The position numbers and the translations under genes were made by a program. Under the pieces are notes generated by a model, which was not told the origin of the DNA, searched no databases, and saw only the letters and a list, made by a program, of their open reading frames with translations. Positions 33,915 to 42,372 of a stretch of 64,000 nucleotides of DNA are shown here, one piece after another. Source of the DNA: Candidatus Binatus soli (GTDB taxonomy: Bacteria > Desulfobacterota > Binatia > Binatales > Binataceae); the NCBI GenBank assembly GCA_002479255.1, contig DLMJ01000016.1, forward strand, positions 71,448 through 135,447, read 5' to 3'. Each line of letters starts with the position of its first letter. The first letter of the stretch is position 1.

Positions 33915-34946
33915 ATGGATTTCGCCGAACTCGCCGCGCTGGCCTCAGGTCACGCCGAAGCGCGCGCCATCCAGACCGCGCTCAAGCTGGGAATTTTCGA
34001 CATCCTCGAGTCCGCGCCGCTCGACGACGCCGCTCTCGCCGCCGCCATCTCCGCCAATCGCCGCGCGACGGCTCTGATAGCCAACGCGATGGTGGCGCTC
34101 GGCTTGCTCGCCAAACGCGCCAATCGCTACGCGCTCACTGATACGTCGCGGCGCTACCTGCTCCGCTCATCCGCCGAATACCTTGGCGGCTTGATCCTGT
34201 TCGACGAAGCGATCTTTGAAACTTGGACGCATCTCGAACAAACCATTCGCACCGGCGTTCCCGCGCGCCCGACTGACATGTTTCAAAGCCGTCCCGAGGA
34301 GACCGAACGATTCATCCGCGCCATGGATAGCCTCACTCGCGCCCGCGGCGATCCGGCTTATGTCGCCGATCGGGTCGATCTCAGCCGCGTCTCGATGGTC
34401 GCCGACATCGGCGGCGGGCCGGGGACGTACGCCGCGGCGATGCTGCACCGATGGCCCCATCTGCGCGCTGCGATTTACGATCTGCCTGCCACTCTCGAAG
34501 TTGCGCGCAGAATCCTCGCCGAGCGCGAGCCCGCGGCGTTGGCGCGAATCGATATGGTCCGCGTCGATTACCTGTATGATGAGATTCCGGGCCCATGCGG
34601 AGCCCTGTTCATGTCGAATATAATTCACAATGAAGATGAAATGGCCAACGCTCAACTGTTCCGCAAATGCTTTCGCGCGCTCGAACCGGGCGGCATGATG
34701 ATCATCAAGGATCACATCATGAATGCCGACCTCACCGAGCCGAGGGCGGGCGCGATTTTCGCCCTATACCTGTTGCTGGCCACGCGCGGGCGCGATTATT
34801 CATTCGAAGAAGTCTCCCGATGGCTCGGCGACGCCGGCTTCGTCGATATCAACCACCAGGCGCTGCCAAGCCCTCCGTTCACCTCTTCGATGGTGATCGC
34901 GCGCAAGCCGCGAACCATTGAAAAAGTTGGGAAAGCGAAAAAGTGA
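33915..34946 (+). CDS. SAM-dependent O-methyltransferase (plant-OMT/acetylserotonin type)
   Basis: 343 residues. N-terminal winged-helix dimerisation domain (about 1-90: ARAIQTALKLGIFDILESAP, RATALIANAMVALGLLAKRAN), then the Rossmann methyltransferase domain with ADIGGGPGTYAAAML (motif I, about 155-170), YDLPATLEVAR and FRALEPGGMMIIKDHIM. This family methylates hydroxyls of phenolic or polyketide-like natural products. Its stop overlaps the GTG of the lipoprotein gene, so three genes are translationally coupled. The HxlR regulator is divergent. Confidence 0.87.
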   Translation: MDFAELAALASGHAEARAIQTALKLGIFDILESAPLDDAALAAAISANRRATALIANAMVALGLLAKRANRYALTDTSRRYLLRSSAEYLGGLILFDEAIFETWTHLEQTIRTGVPARPTDMFQSRPEETERFIRAMDSLTRARGDPAYVADRVDLSRVSMVADIGGGPGTYAAAMLHRWPHLRAAIYDLPATLEVARRILAEREPAALARIDMVRVDYLYDEIPGPCGALFMSNIIHNEDEMANAQLFRKCFRALEPGGMMIIKDHIMNADLTEPRAGAIFALYLLLATRGRDYSFEEVSRWLGDAGFVDINHQALPSPPFTSSMVIARKPRTIEKVGKAKK

Positions 34947-35551
34947 GCAACTTCATCGTGCGCAGGATCGCGTCCATCGCGATCGTAATCGCGCTCGCGG
35001 CTGCGTGCTCGGGATGCGCGGCGGGCGCCGCCAGCATGGTGAGCACGGTTGTCCCGATGGTCGCCGCCGGCAGTGCCCAGGTCATCGGCTCCCAGGTTGC
35101 GATGAGAGAGTCCGGCGGCACCGGAGCTTCCAAAGACGACAACGCCGACAAATGCGATCAACTGCTGCGCGTTCCGCCCGGCGTCGAGGAAGTCCGCAAG
35201 AACAAAGACGGGTTCATCGAGTCACGCCAGTGGAAGGTTTCTGAAAACTCCGGCGGTACGGCCTGGATGTTCGTTCGCACCAAAGAAGCGCCCAAGGACG
35301 GCTGGCAGCCCAAACCCGACATCGCCAAGCTGCTCTTCAATCCGCCGCTCTATCAGGTGCTCGAGCCCGACAAGCCGGAATATCTCGCCTACGCTCCCGC
35401 CGACGTTGTTAACGTTTCCGACAGCGAGCAGTTTGACTCGATGACCGGGGCGTTCGGCTCCGGCATCGGAACGTTCAAGTGGCGCGATCGTTCCTACAGT
35501 TACGTGCTGGTCAAGGAACTTCCCTGCTTCAAACCAGCGCCGGAGAAGTGA
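34943..35551 (+). CDS. Lipoprotein of unknown function
   Basis: 202 residues from a GTG overlapping the previous stop (GTGA). Lipoprotein signal with lipobox near residues 20-25 (ALAAACSGC, with two possible cysteines). The mature part has no recognised domain; it includes KNKDGFIESRQWKVSENSGG and a C-terminal beta-like region. Positioned between the O-methyltransferase and an MBL-fold enzyme that starts at its own stop codon, so the three products probably work together. Confidence 0.68.
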   Translation: MSNFIVRRIASIAIVIALAAACSGCAAGAASMVSTVVPMVAAGSAQVIGSQVAMRESGGTGASKDDNADKCDQLLRVPPGVEEVRKNKDGFIESRQWKVSENSGGTAWMFVRTKEAPKDGWQPKPDIAKLLFNPPLYQVLEPDKPEYLAYAPADVVNVSDSEQFDSMTGAFGSGIGTFKWRDRSYSYVLVKELPCFKPAPEK

Positions 35552-36516
35552 ATTCGATTTCGTTCCATCCGTCGCGCCCGATGCGATCCCGGCTACGAGT
35601 GATCGCCGCCGTTGCCCTGTTTTCGCTGGCGCTGTTTGCCGCGAGGTCGTACTCTCTGGACATGAACGCCGCGCCCGGCCATTCGCATCCGCGTCTCGAG
35701 CCCGCGTCGTGGCGCGACAACTCGCTCACGATCGCAAACCTTGGCCACGCCGCCCTGCTCATGAATTTTTTCGGCACGCGCGTACTTTCCGACCCAACCC
35801 TGTTCTCGCGCGTCGGCATGTCGATCGACTCGATCCTCACGATCGGACCAAAACGATTCGTCGATCCTCCGTTGACTCCCGCGCAATTGCAGCACATCGA
35901 CCTCATTCTGATCACGCACGCACACATGGATCATCTCGACCTGCCGTCGCTCGAGGCTCTGCCCAAGAGCGCGGTCGTGGTCGCATGCGATCAGTGCGCG
36001 AAGCTGATCGCGCCGCTCGGCTTCAACGATGTCCGCGAACTCAAGTGGGGCGAGACGACCATTGTCAAAGGACTCACCATCCGCGCGATGGGCGCGCGGC
36101 ACTGGGGTCGGCGATGGCCTCCGTTCGGCGAAGGCTACGGCTTCAACAGTTACGTGCTGGAAAAAAACGGCCGCCGGATGCTGCTCGCCTGCGACAGCGC
36201 CCAGACCGATCTCTTCGCGAGCCTCGCATCGACGCCGCCCGACGTGGCGGCCTTCTCGATCGGCGCCTACGACCCGTGGATCTACAATCATGCAAACCCC
36301 GAACAGGTCTGGGCGATGTTCCAGCAGACGCGCGCCCGCTACCTCATTCCCATTCACTGGGGCACGTTCAGGCTGTCGAAGGAGCCGATGCAAGAACCGC
36401 TGCAACGACTAATCGCCGCCGCCGGCAGCCAGCAGGATCGAATCGTGATACGTCAAATCGGCGCAACCTGGACTATGCCCGCCTCGATCGAGATGCATCG
36501 GGCGGCCGGCCGCTGA
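35548..36516 (+). CDS. Exported MBL-fold metallohydrolase (NAPE-PLD-like)
   Basis: 322 residues from a GTG that overlaps the previous stop; the ATG at 35581 is the alternative. Signal or anchor at the N-terminus (LRVIAAVALFSLALFAARSY). MBL core: LTIANLGHAALLMNFFGTRVLSDP, the metal motif HAHMDHLD, MGARHWGRRWPPFGEGYGF, LACDSAQTD and IPIHWGTFRLS. This pattern fits the UlaG/NAPE-PLD-like branch that cleaves phosphodiesters or lactones. Substrate unknown. Confidence 0.83.
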   Translation: MNSISFHPSRPMRSRLRVIAAVALFSLALFAARSYSLDMNAAPGHSHPRLEPASWRDNSLTIANLGHAALLMNFFGTRVLSDPTLFSRVGMSIDSILTIGPKRFVDPPLTPAQLQHIDLILITHAHMDHLDLPSLEALPKSAVVVACDQCAKLIAPLGFNDVRELKWGETTIVKGLTIRAMGARHWGRRWPPFGEGYGFNSYVLEKNGRRMLLACDSAQTDLFASLASTPPDVAAFSIGAYDPWIYNHANPEQVWAMFQQTRARYLIPIHWGTFRLSKEPMQEPLQRLIAAAGSQQDRIVIRQIGATWTMPASIEMHRAAGR

Positions 36517-36619
36517 AGGATTGTTCATAGCCGAGTGCGGCGGGACTATTCAAGAATAAAACTGTGTGTTAGCTTTTTAACTGCGAACGGTTCATGGCTG
36601 ATAGCGGGGAGGAAGGTCG

Positions 36620-37513
36620 TTGATTGCGAAGCCTGAACTGGCGCCCTTTGCGTCCGATCTCGATGAGGGTGCTCCATTCCTCAAATGGGCAGGAGGCAAG
36701 ACGCAACTCCTGTCTCAACTTGAGAGATTCCTGCCTGACGACTTCAACGCCTACGCAGAGCCGTTCGTCGGAAGCGGCGCACTCTTCTTTCATCTCCGTA
36801 GGACGCGCGGTTTTTTCCCCGCCATTCTCGCTGATTCCAACCCGGAACTAGTGAATGCCTATATCATCGTGCGAGATAAGTTGGAGCAACTGCTCCCGTT
36901 ACTACAGGAGCACCAGCAATCGCACGGAAAGGAGCACTATTACCACGTTCGGCAACAGAAGCCCGGGGAATTGGGAGATGTCGAACGCGCTGCCCGTCTG
37001 ATTTATCTCAACAAAACGTGTTTCAATGGCTTGTATCGGGTTAATTCGGAAGGTCAGTTCAACGTCCCGATCGGTTCGTATGTAAAGCCCCGGATCTTTG
37101 ACGAAGAGAGCCTTCGCGCTGCGAGCGATTCGCTGCAACAGACAACTTTTCTTCAGTGCGACTTTGCTGAAATCGAAAGCCATGTCTCGTCGGCCGATTT
37201 TGTCTATTTCGATCCTCCGTATTACCCAGTGTCCGGAACTGCCAGCTTTACCGGCTACGCCATGCGCAATCCTATGTCTCAGCGCACCAGAGGAAATGTC
37301 TTTGGAGTAGATGATCAGCAGAGGCTCTCGGTCACCTTCGCGAAACTTGCCGCCAGAGGAAGCTCCGTGATGCTGAGCAACAGCGATACGCGTCGAATCC
37401 GCGTGCTGTATCGAGACTTCCAAATCGAAAAAGTCAAAGCGCGCCGCGCCATAAATTGCAACGGTGCGAAGAGAGGGGTCGTAGACGAAGTTGTAATCCT
37501 CAGCAAACAATAG
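36620..37513 (+). CDS. Dam-family DNA adenine-N6 methyltransferase
   Basis: 297 residues from a TTG at 36620 with a very strong GGGGAGGAAGG ribosome site that lies in a 9-codon minicistron ending at the TTGA. D12-class order of motifs: PFLKWAGGKTQLLSQL (motif X), AEPFVGSGALFFHL (motif I), YLNKTCFNGLYRVN and FVYFDPPYYPVS (motif IV DPPY, near residue 196), then SNSDTRRIRVLYRDF. Its base composition is lower in G+C than that of its neighbours. The next gene is probably its restriction partner. The recognition site may be GATC-like but is not certain. Confidence 0.9.
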   Translation: MIAKPELAPFASDLDEGAPFLKWAGGKTQLLSQLERFLPDDFNAYAEPFVGSGALFFHLRRTRGFFPAILADSNPELVNAYIIVRDKLEQLLPLLQEHQQSHGKEHYYHVRQQKPGELGDVERAARLIYLNKTCFNGLYRVNSEGQFNVPIGSYVKPRIFDEESLRAASDSLQQTTFLQCDFAEIESHVSSADFVYFDPPYYPVSGTASFTGYAMRNPMSQRTRGNVFGVDDQQRLSVTFAKLAARGSSVMLSNSDTRRIRVLYRDFQIEKVKARRAINCNGAKRGVVDEVVILSKQ

Positions 37514-37531
37514 CCAATAGGATCCAACCGT

Positions 37532-38413
37532 ATGAAGATTTCATCGCTTGACGTGCCGCAGGCCGACACCCTTGATCTGGTCGTCAAGCTCCTCGCAGTA
37601 CTGTGGAATGACGAATCGCAGAACAAAGAGAAAATTGCGAAAGAGTTAGGAATTGTCCGGCGCCAAGTCGATTACTACGAGCATGCCGCAAGAATACTCG
37701 GTCTAGCTGTGATAGGCGGTGGAACAGTCCAGTTTACAGACGCGGGAAAGGCCTTGATGGAAGCGACCCGTGTGCAGGACCGCAGACGACTCCTGAAAGA
37801 GGCTGTGTTGAACACGCCAATCATTAGGTCGCTATTGCGTGATCGACGCCCTGAGGAACTTAGCCAAGTGGTTGTATCGCAATTTCTGCGAGAGAAGTCG
37901 ACGTCATCTGGAGCGACCATTCCGCGAAGAGCTCGGACGATACGTACTTGGATAAGAGATGTTTCAGATTTTGATCCACTGGATCCGTCATCTCTCGCTA
38001 GAAAGGCCGCTGCAGATGCAAATGAAGAATACGCGGCTTATCGCGGACGAGAGGAAGGACCCATACATAGAGGCCTCAAAATGGCCATCTCTCAAGATCC
38101 ATTGCGTCACTTGGGCGAACGCTTGACCCTGATTCAGGTCGAGTATCCTTTTCCGACCAATGATAGAGCGGACGTTTTGTTTCTAGATGAGAAGAAACGA
38201 TTCTATGTCGTGGAAGTAGAGGTCGACGTTGGACCCCACGATTTGCCAGGCCTTCTTCAGGCTGTCAAATACAAACATATGCTAGCTGTAATTCATGGCC
38301 TGTCGGCGGACGCGGTAAGAGGCGTGCTGGTTGCACGCAATATCGACCCAGCCATCGAGTTGCGCGCCAACCTCTATGATATCGAATGTAAGCGCGTTCC
38401 CACCATCATCTAA
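37532..38413 (+). CDS. Putative restriction endonuclease, winged-helix plus PD-(D/E)XK-like
   Basis: 293 residues. N-terminal winged helix (about 10-80: KEKIAKELGIVRRQVDYYEH, VQFTDAGKALMEA), then a C-terminal nuclease-like core: E196, D214 in RADVLFLDE, then E228-V-E230 in FYVVEVEVDV, followed by LLQAVKYKHML. The D-x13-E-x-E arrangement is the form seen in BamHI (D94, E111, E113) in place of the usual ExK. Located 18 bp behind the adenine methylase and of the same lower G+C content, it is most simply the cognate restriction enzyme. I do not recognise a named family; no cleavage has been shown. Confidence 0.6.
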   Translation: MKISSLDVPQADTLDLVVKLLAVLWNDESQNKEKIAKELGIVRRQVDYYEHAARILGLAVIGGGTVQFTDAGKALMEATRVQDRRRLLKEAVLNTPIIRSLLRDRRPEELSQVVVSQFLREKSTSSGATIPRRARTIRTWIRDVSDFDPLDPSSLARKAAADANEEYAAYRGREEGPIHRGLKMAISQDPLRHLGERLTLIQVEYPFPTNDRADVLFLDEKKRFYVVEVEVDVGPHDLPGLLQAVKYKHMLAVIHGLSADAVRGVLVARNIDPAIELRANLYDIECKRVPTII

Positions 38414-38440
38414 GCGAATCGGCACTCTCACCACCTATCG

Positions 38441-40054
38441 TCAGACACGCTTGCGCTTCTTGGCAAGATAATCGACCAGCATGTATTCGCCGAGACGGTC
38501 GGGACGGGTGAACAGCGCGCGGCCTCGATTGATCTGCGTCATCTTGTCCACGAATGCGCGCAGACTCGGCGAATCGTCAAGCATGAACGTGTTGATCGTG
38601 ATTCCCTGGCGCGTGATCCGCTCGACTTCCTTCAGCGTCTCCTGCGCGGCGCGCATGCTGATGCCGCCGAACGACAGCGGCCATTCGCAGTACAGCCGCT
38701 TGTTCAGGAAGTACGCGGTCGGCTGCCCGTCGGTGATCACGATGATGTGCTGATTGCGTGACGGATGGCGCCCCAGCAAATCCGAAGCGAGCCGCAACCC
38801 GTCCTGCAGGTTGGTGAACGGATCGCCCATGTTCCACGACGCTTCGGCCAGATCCTTGAGCTTCAACTCAACCGCGCGCGTATAAAAACCGACGATCGCA
38901 AAAAAGTCGCGCGGGAACTTCGAACGAATCAGCGTCTCCATCGCCATCGCGACTTTCTTCGCCGCCGCAAATCGCCCTTCCCAGCTCATCGACCACGACA
39001 TGTCCAGACACAGCACCGTCGACGAGGAACTGGCGTAATCGCTTTCGTAAATCTCGAAATCTTCCGGCCGCAGCTCCAGCGGAACGCCCGCCTTGCGCGC
39101 CAGCGCATGCTTCAGCGTCGCGACCAGGTTCAGATTCAGCGGATCGCCGAACGCGTACGGCTTGGTCTGCTCCGGACGCATCTCGGTGACGCCGCGATGG
39201 TCGGTCAGGTGGCCGCCCGAACGGTCCTTCAACAGGTTCTGGTAAATGTCGCGCAGCGCCAGTTGCCCGATTCGCCGCACGCCCCTGGGCGAGAGCTGGA
39301 AATGATCGCCCTTCGGCGCCATGTAGCCCGACTGCGTCAGCAGCACCATCACCTGCCTGAGATTTTGAAAATCTTTGCCGGCCTGCTGGCCTAAAATCTG
39401 CTGCAGGTCTTCCATCGAGATCGTGTCGAAGTTGCCCGACATCAGGTCCTGTTCGAGCTGGCGCATCCGCTCCATTTCGCGCATCAACCGGAGCGCGTCG
39501 TCATAGCCGAGACTCTTCGGACCGTGGAACATGTGCTGATTGCGATCGCGGAAATTCTCGAGGTCGCGGATATTTTCATATTCCTCGAGCAGCGCGTCGA
39601 AGTCCGCCTTCGCCTGCGCGTCCTCGAATTCGTGGCTCTCCAGCTTGCGCATCGCCTCCGACAGCCGCCGCGGCATGCGCGACAACTCGCGCTGTTTTTC
39701 CTCGACGCCGGGCTTTTGCCCTTTGAGCGATTCCAGCTTGGCCCGCTCGCGATTCAAAATGTCCTCGAGCTTCTGCTCCATCTCGGAGAGCGCGTTCTTC
39801 AGGTTGAAGTCGCGATAGCGCTGGCGCATCTCCTGCCGCAGTTGCTCGATAAACTCCTCCAGCCCCATCACCCGCACGCCGTCAAATTCCATTCCCTGCC
39901 GCATCATCCAGTCCATCGCCTGGCGCACGTCGTCGGTGAACGACAGATACTCCGCCAGCTTCTCGAACACCTTGTCGGCGTCGAGCTTGAGCCGCTGCGT
40001 CCCGTCCCACTGCGTGTAGCGGGTGCTGACCGTGCTCAATTCCCTGCGCGTCAT
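38441..40054 (-). CDS. VWA-domain protein, partner of MoxR-like AAA ATPase
   Basis: 537 residues. Long helical N-terminal half (many Glu/Arg/Gln; about 80-260), then a von Willebrand A domain with the metal-binding site DMSWSMS (DxSxS, near residue 350) and VITDGQPTAYF. ATGA overlap with the ATPase gene before it. Such pairs act as chaperone-like complexes that insert metals or remodel proteins. No obvious client gene is in the neighbourhood. The C-terminal LAKKRKRV is strongly basic. Confidence 0.85.
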   Translation of the reverse strand: MTRRELSTVSTRYTQWDGTQRLKLDADKVFEKLAEYLSFTDDVRQAMDWMMRQGMEFDGVRVMGLEEFIEQLRQEMRQRYRDFNLKNALSEMEQKLEDILNRERAKLESLKGQKPGVEEKQRELSRMPRRLSEAMRKLESHEFEDAQAKADFDALLEEYENIRDLENFRDRNQHMFHGPKSLGYDDALRLMREMERMRQLEQDLMSGNFDTISMEDLQQILGQQAGKDFQNLRQVMVLLTQSGYMAPKGDHFQLSPRGVRRIGQLALRDIYQNLLKDRSGGHLTDHRGVTEMRPEQTKPYAFGDPLNLNLVATLKHALARKAGVPLELRPEDFEIYESDYASSSSTVLCLDMSWSMSWEGRFAAAKKVAMAMETLIRSKFPRDFFAIVGFYTRAVELKLKDLAEASWNMGDPFTNLQDGLRLASDLLGRHPSRNQHIIVITDGQPTAYFLNKRLYCEWPLSFGGISMRAAQETLKEVERITRQGITINTFMLDDSPSLRAFVDKMTQINRGRALFTRPDRLGEYMLVDYLAKKRKRV

Positions 40055-41460
40055 GCGTGATAGGCGAAGCGCCCGCCCTGGCGATCCTTGTTGAGCTTCT
40101 GATGCAGATGCAGGCCCTCGAAAATAAACTCGCTCGCCGCCGCCATCAGCCCCGGCGTCTCGAACGGTCCCAGCAGCGCGATCACTTCGCGCAGTCCCGT
40201 CACTTCGCGCAGCGGCTCCATGTATTCCGACGACGGCGCGCTGTCCGAAACCTCGACCCCCCAGCCCTGCTCGAAGTAGCTCGAGACCTTCTTCAAGTCG
40301 TCGAGCTTCAAATACCTGTCGAAAACCTTCAGCACCGCGCGGTTGATCAGCCGCTCGATCAAATCGTCTTCCTTCTTGTCTTCGCCGACGTACTCGAGCT
40401 CGATCTTCCCGGCTGTCGACGCGTACAGCGAATGCAAATCCGAAATCCGCGGCACGATCTCGTTCTCCGCGTTTCGCACCGCGCGCTTCTCCGCGTTGGA
40501 AATCGCCGATTCGAAATTGTTGATCGTAACGCGCACCGACACCCCCGACGATTGGTTGATCTCGTTCGACGCCCTCGCCTCGAACGTAATCTGCGCCAGG
40601 ATGTCCTTCATGAACTGCGGAATCCGCACCTCCACGCCCGTGCGCGGCAGATGCGCCGCTTCCTGCTCCATGATCGCTATCTCGTGCTCGATCGTCTTCG
40701 GATAATGGGTGCGAATCTGGACGTCGAAACGATCCTTGAGCGGCGTGATAATTCGCCCGCGCGATGTGTAGTCCTCCGGATTCGCGCTCGCCACGAACAC
40801 CACATCGACCGCCAGCCGAATCTTGTAGCCCTTGATCTGGACGTCCTTCTCTTCCATCAGGTTGAACAGTCCGACTTGCACTTTCTCAGTCAGGTCGGGC
40901 AGCTCGTTGATGGCGAAGATGCCGCGATTGGTGCGCGGGATCAGTCCGTAATGGATCGTTTCCTCGTCGGCCAGGTAGCGCCCCTCGGCCACTTTGATCG
41001 GATCGATCTCTCCGATTAGGTCCGCCACCGAAACGTCGGGCGTCGCGAGCTTCTCCGCGTATCGGCTGTCGCGTCCGATCCATCCAATCTCGAGCGCGTC
41101 GCCTTTTTCTTCCTTCAGCTTCACGCATCGGCGGCATATCGGCGAATACGGATCGTCGCTGATTTCGCATCCCGCGACCACCGGCACATATTCGTCCAGC
41201 AATCCGACCAGCGATCTTATTATTCGCGACTTCGCCTGCCCGCGCTCGCCGAGAAAAATCATATGATGTCCCGCGAGCACGCCGTTCTCGATCTCCGGAA
41301 TTACCGTCTCTTCATAGCCCACGATCCCCGGCAGGATTTGCTCCTTGCTGCGCAGCCGCTCGAGCAAATTCTTGCGCATCTCCATCCGCACCGGCATGGT
41401 CTGGTAGCCCGCGCTCTTGAGTTCGCCCAGCGTCCGGATTTTCAGCAGTCTTTCATTCAT
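40051..41460 (-). CDS. MoxR/magnesium-chelatase-like AAA+ ATPase
   Basis: 469 residues. The AAA+ module has a Walker A variant GERGQAKS (about residue 72-79; alanine at the last glycine before lysine), Walker B-like FAINELP in place of IDE, sensor 1 FVASANPEDY, and PLKDRFD. A cysteine quartet in CEISDDPYSPICRRC suggests a metal site inserted after Walker A. It precedes the VWA gene with a 4-bp overlap. It is the usual BchI-like/VWA pair. Confidence 0.88.
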   Translation of the reverse strand: MNERLLKIRTLGELKSAGYQTMPVRMEMRKNLLERLRSKEQILPGIVGYEETVIPEIENGVLAGHHMIFLGERGQAKSRIIRSLVGLLDEYVPVVAGCEISDDPYSPICRRCVKLKEEKGDALEIGWIGRDSRYAEKLATPDVSVADLIGEIDPIKVAEGRYLADEETIHYGLIPRTNRGIFAINELPDLTEKVQVGLFNLMEEKDVQIKGYKIRLAVDVVFVASANPEDYTSRGRIITPLKDRFDVQIRTHYPKTIEHEIAIMEQEAAHLPRTGVEVRIPQFMKDILAQITFEARASNEINQSSGVSVRVTINNFESAISNAEKRAVRNAENEIVPRISDLHSLYASTAGKIELEYVGEDKKEDDLIERLINRAVLKVFDRYLKLDDLKKVSSYFEQGWGVEVSDSAPSSEYMEPLREVTGLREVIALLGPFETPGLMAAASEFIFEGLHLHQKLNKDRQGGRFAYHA

Positions 41461-41489
41461 CGCGAATCCCGCAGGTTGATTACTGGGTC

Positions 41490-42053
41490 TTAAGATAATT
41501 CAGCGCCGAGATTTTTGAAAATCGGGCGCAATTGTCCATAACCGTCTTCCAAACTCTGTGATAGCACACGCGTCGAGGCAAGCACCGGCATAAAATTGTT
41601 GTCGCCGGCCCAGCGCGGAACGATATGCCAATGCATGTGCTCGGCGAATCCCGCCCCCGCGGCCAGGCCCAGGTTGGCGCCGACGTTAAACCCCGCCGGA
41701 TGCAGACTCGCGCGCATCGCCTTTATCGACGCCGCAACCGCGTCGCCAAGCGCCGCTCGATCCGCTCGCGCCAGCAACTCCGGCGACGCGACATGGCTTC
41801 GCGGCGCCACCATGATATGTCCGTTGTTGTAGGGATATTTGTTGAGCATCACGAGCACGTCGCGATTCTCGAACAGAACCAGGCGTTCTCGTCGTTCAGC
41901 CTCGGACAGCTTGCCGAAACAGAAGATGCACGCCTGGTGGTCGGAGCGGATGCTGCGCAGATACTCGTACCGCCACGGCGCCCACAGCCGCAGACCTGCC
42001 GCGGAAGCCTCCGCCGCGTCGCGCCGCTTAGCGACCCGCTTCTTCGGCGCCAT
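41490..42053 (-). CDS. HIT-family hydrolase
   Basis: 187 residues from the ATG at 42053, inside the end of the ihfB gene. HIT core: CIFC zinc-type pair, LNKYPYNNGHIMVAPRSHV and the histidine triad HMHWHIVPR. The layout with WAPWRYEYL near the N-terminus resembles Ap4A phosphorylase/HIT proteins of the bacterial diadenosine class. These enzymes hydrolyse nucleoside phosphates. The gene overlaps ihfB by 26 bp and follows the rpsA string. Confidence 0.9.
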   Translation of the reverse strand: MAPKKRVAKRRDAAEASAAGLRLWAPWRYEYLRSIRSDHQACIFCFGKLSEAERRERLVLFENRDVLVMLNKYPYNNGHIMVAPRSHVASPELLARADRAALGDAVAASIKAMRASLHPAGFNVGANLGLAAGAGFAEHMHWHIVPRWAGDNNFMPVLASTRVLSQSLEDGYGQLRPIFKNLGAELS

Positions 42054-42324
42054 TAACTTCGATTCGGAGTTCCTTGCCCGCCCGGAAGAACGGAATCTGC
42101 TTGGCGTCAACTCTGACCAACTGTCCGGTCTTGGGATTGCGGCCTTGCCGCGCGCGACGCTGCTTCACCGCGAAACTGCCGAAGCCGCGGATTTCGATCC
42201 GCTCGCCGCGCGTCAGCGAGTTGGCCATCGCGTCGAACATCGCATTCACGATCGTCTCTGACTCGCGATGCGTAAACTTCTGCCGGCGCGCCAGTAGTTC
42301 CTGGATGATTTCCCGCTTGGTCAT
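42028..42324 (-). CDS. ihfB: HU/IHF-family DNA-binding protein (IHF beta-like)
   Basis: 98 residues from the ATG at 42324 (GAGAT upstream); a start eight codons earlier is possible. The HU/IHF fold is complete: MTKREIIQELLARRQKFTHR, then IEIRGFGSFAVKQRRARQGRNP (cut) and VDAKQIPFFRAGKELR. The position right after rpsA is the conserved place of ihfB. Bends DNA and shapes the nucleoid. Overlaps the next gene's start. Confidence 0.9.
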   Translation of the reverse strand: MTKREIIQELLARRQKFTHRESETIVNAMFDAMANSLTRGERIEIRGFGSFAVKQRRARQGRNPKTGQLVRVDAKQIPFFRAGKELRIEVNGAEEAGR

Positions 42325-42372
42325 CGATCTCGCCGCCGTCCGCGCCACGCTCTGATCGAAGCCGCTCCCCGC

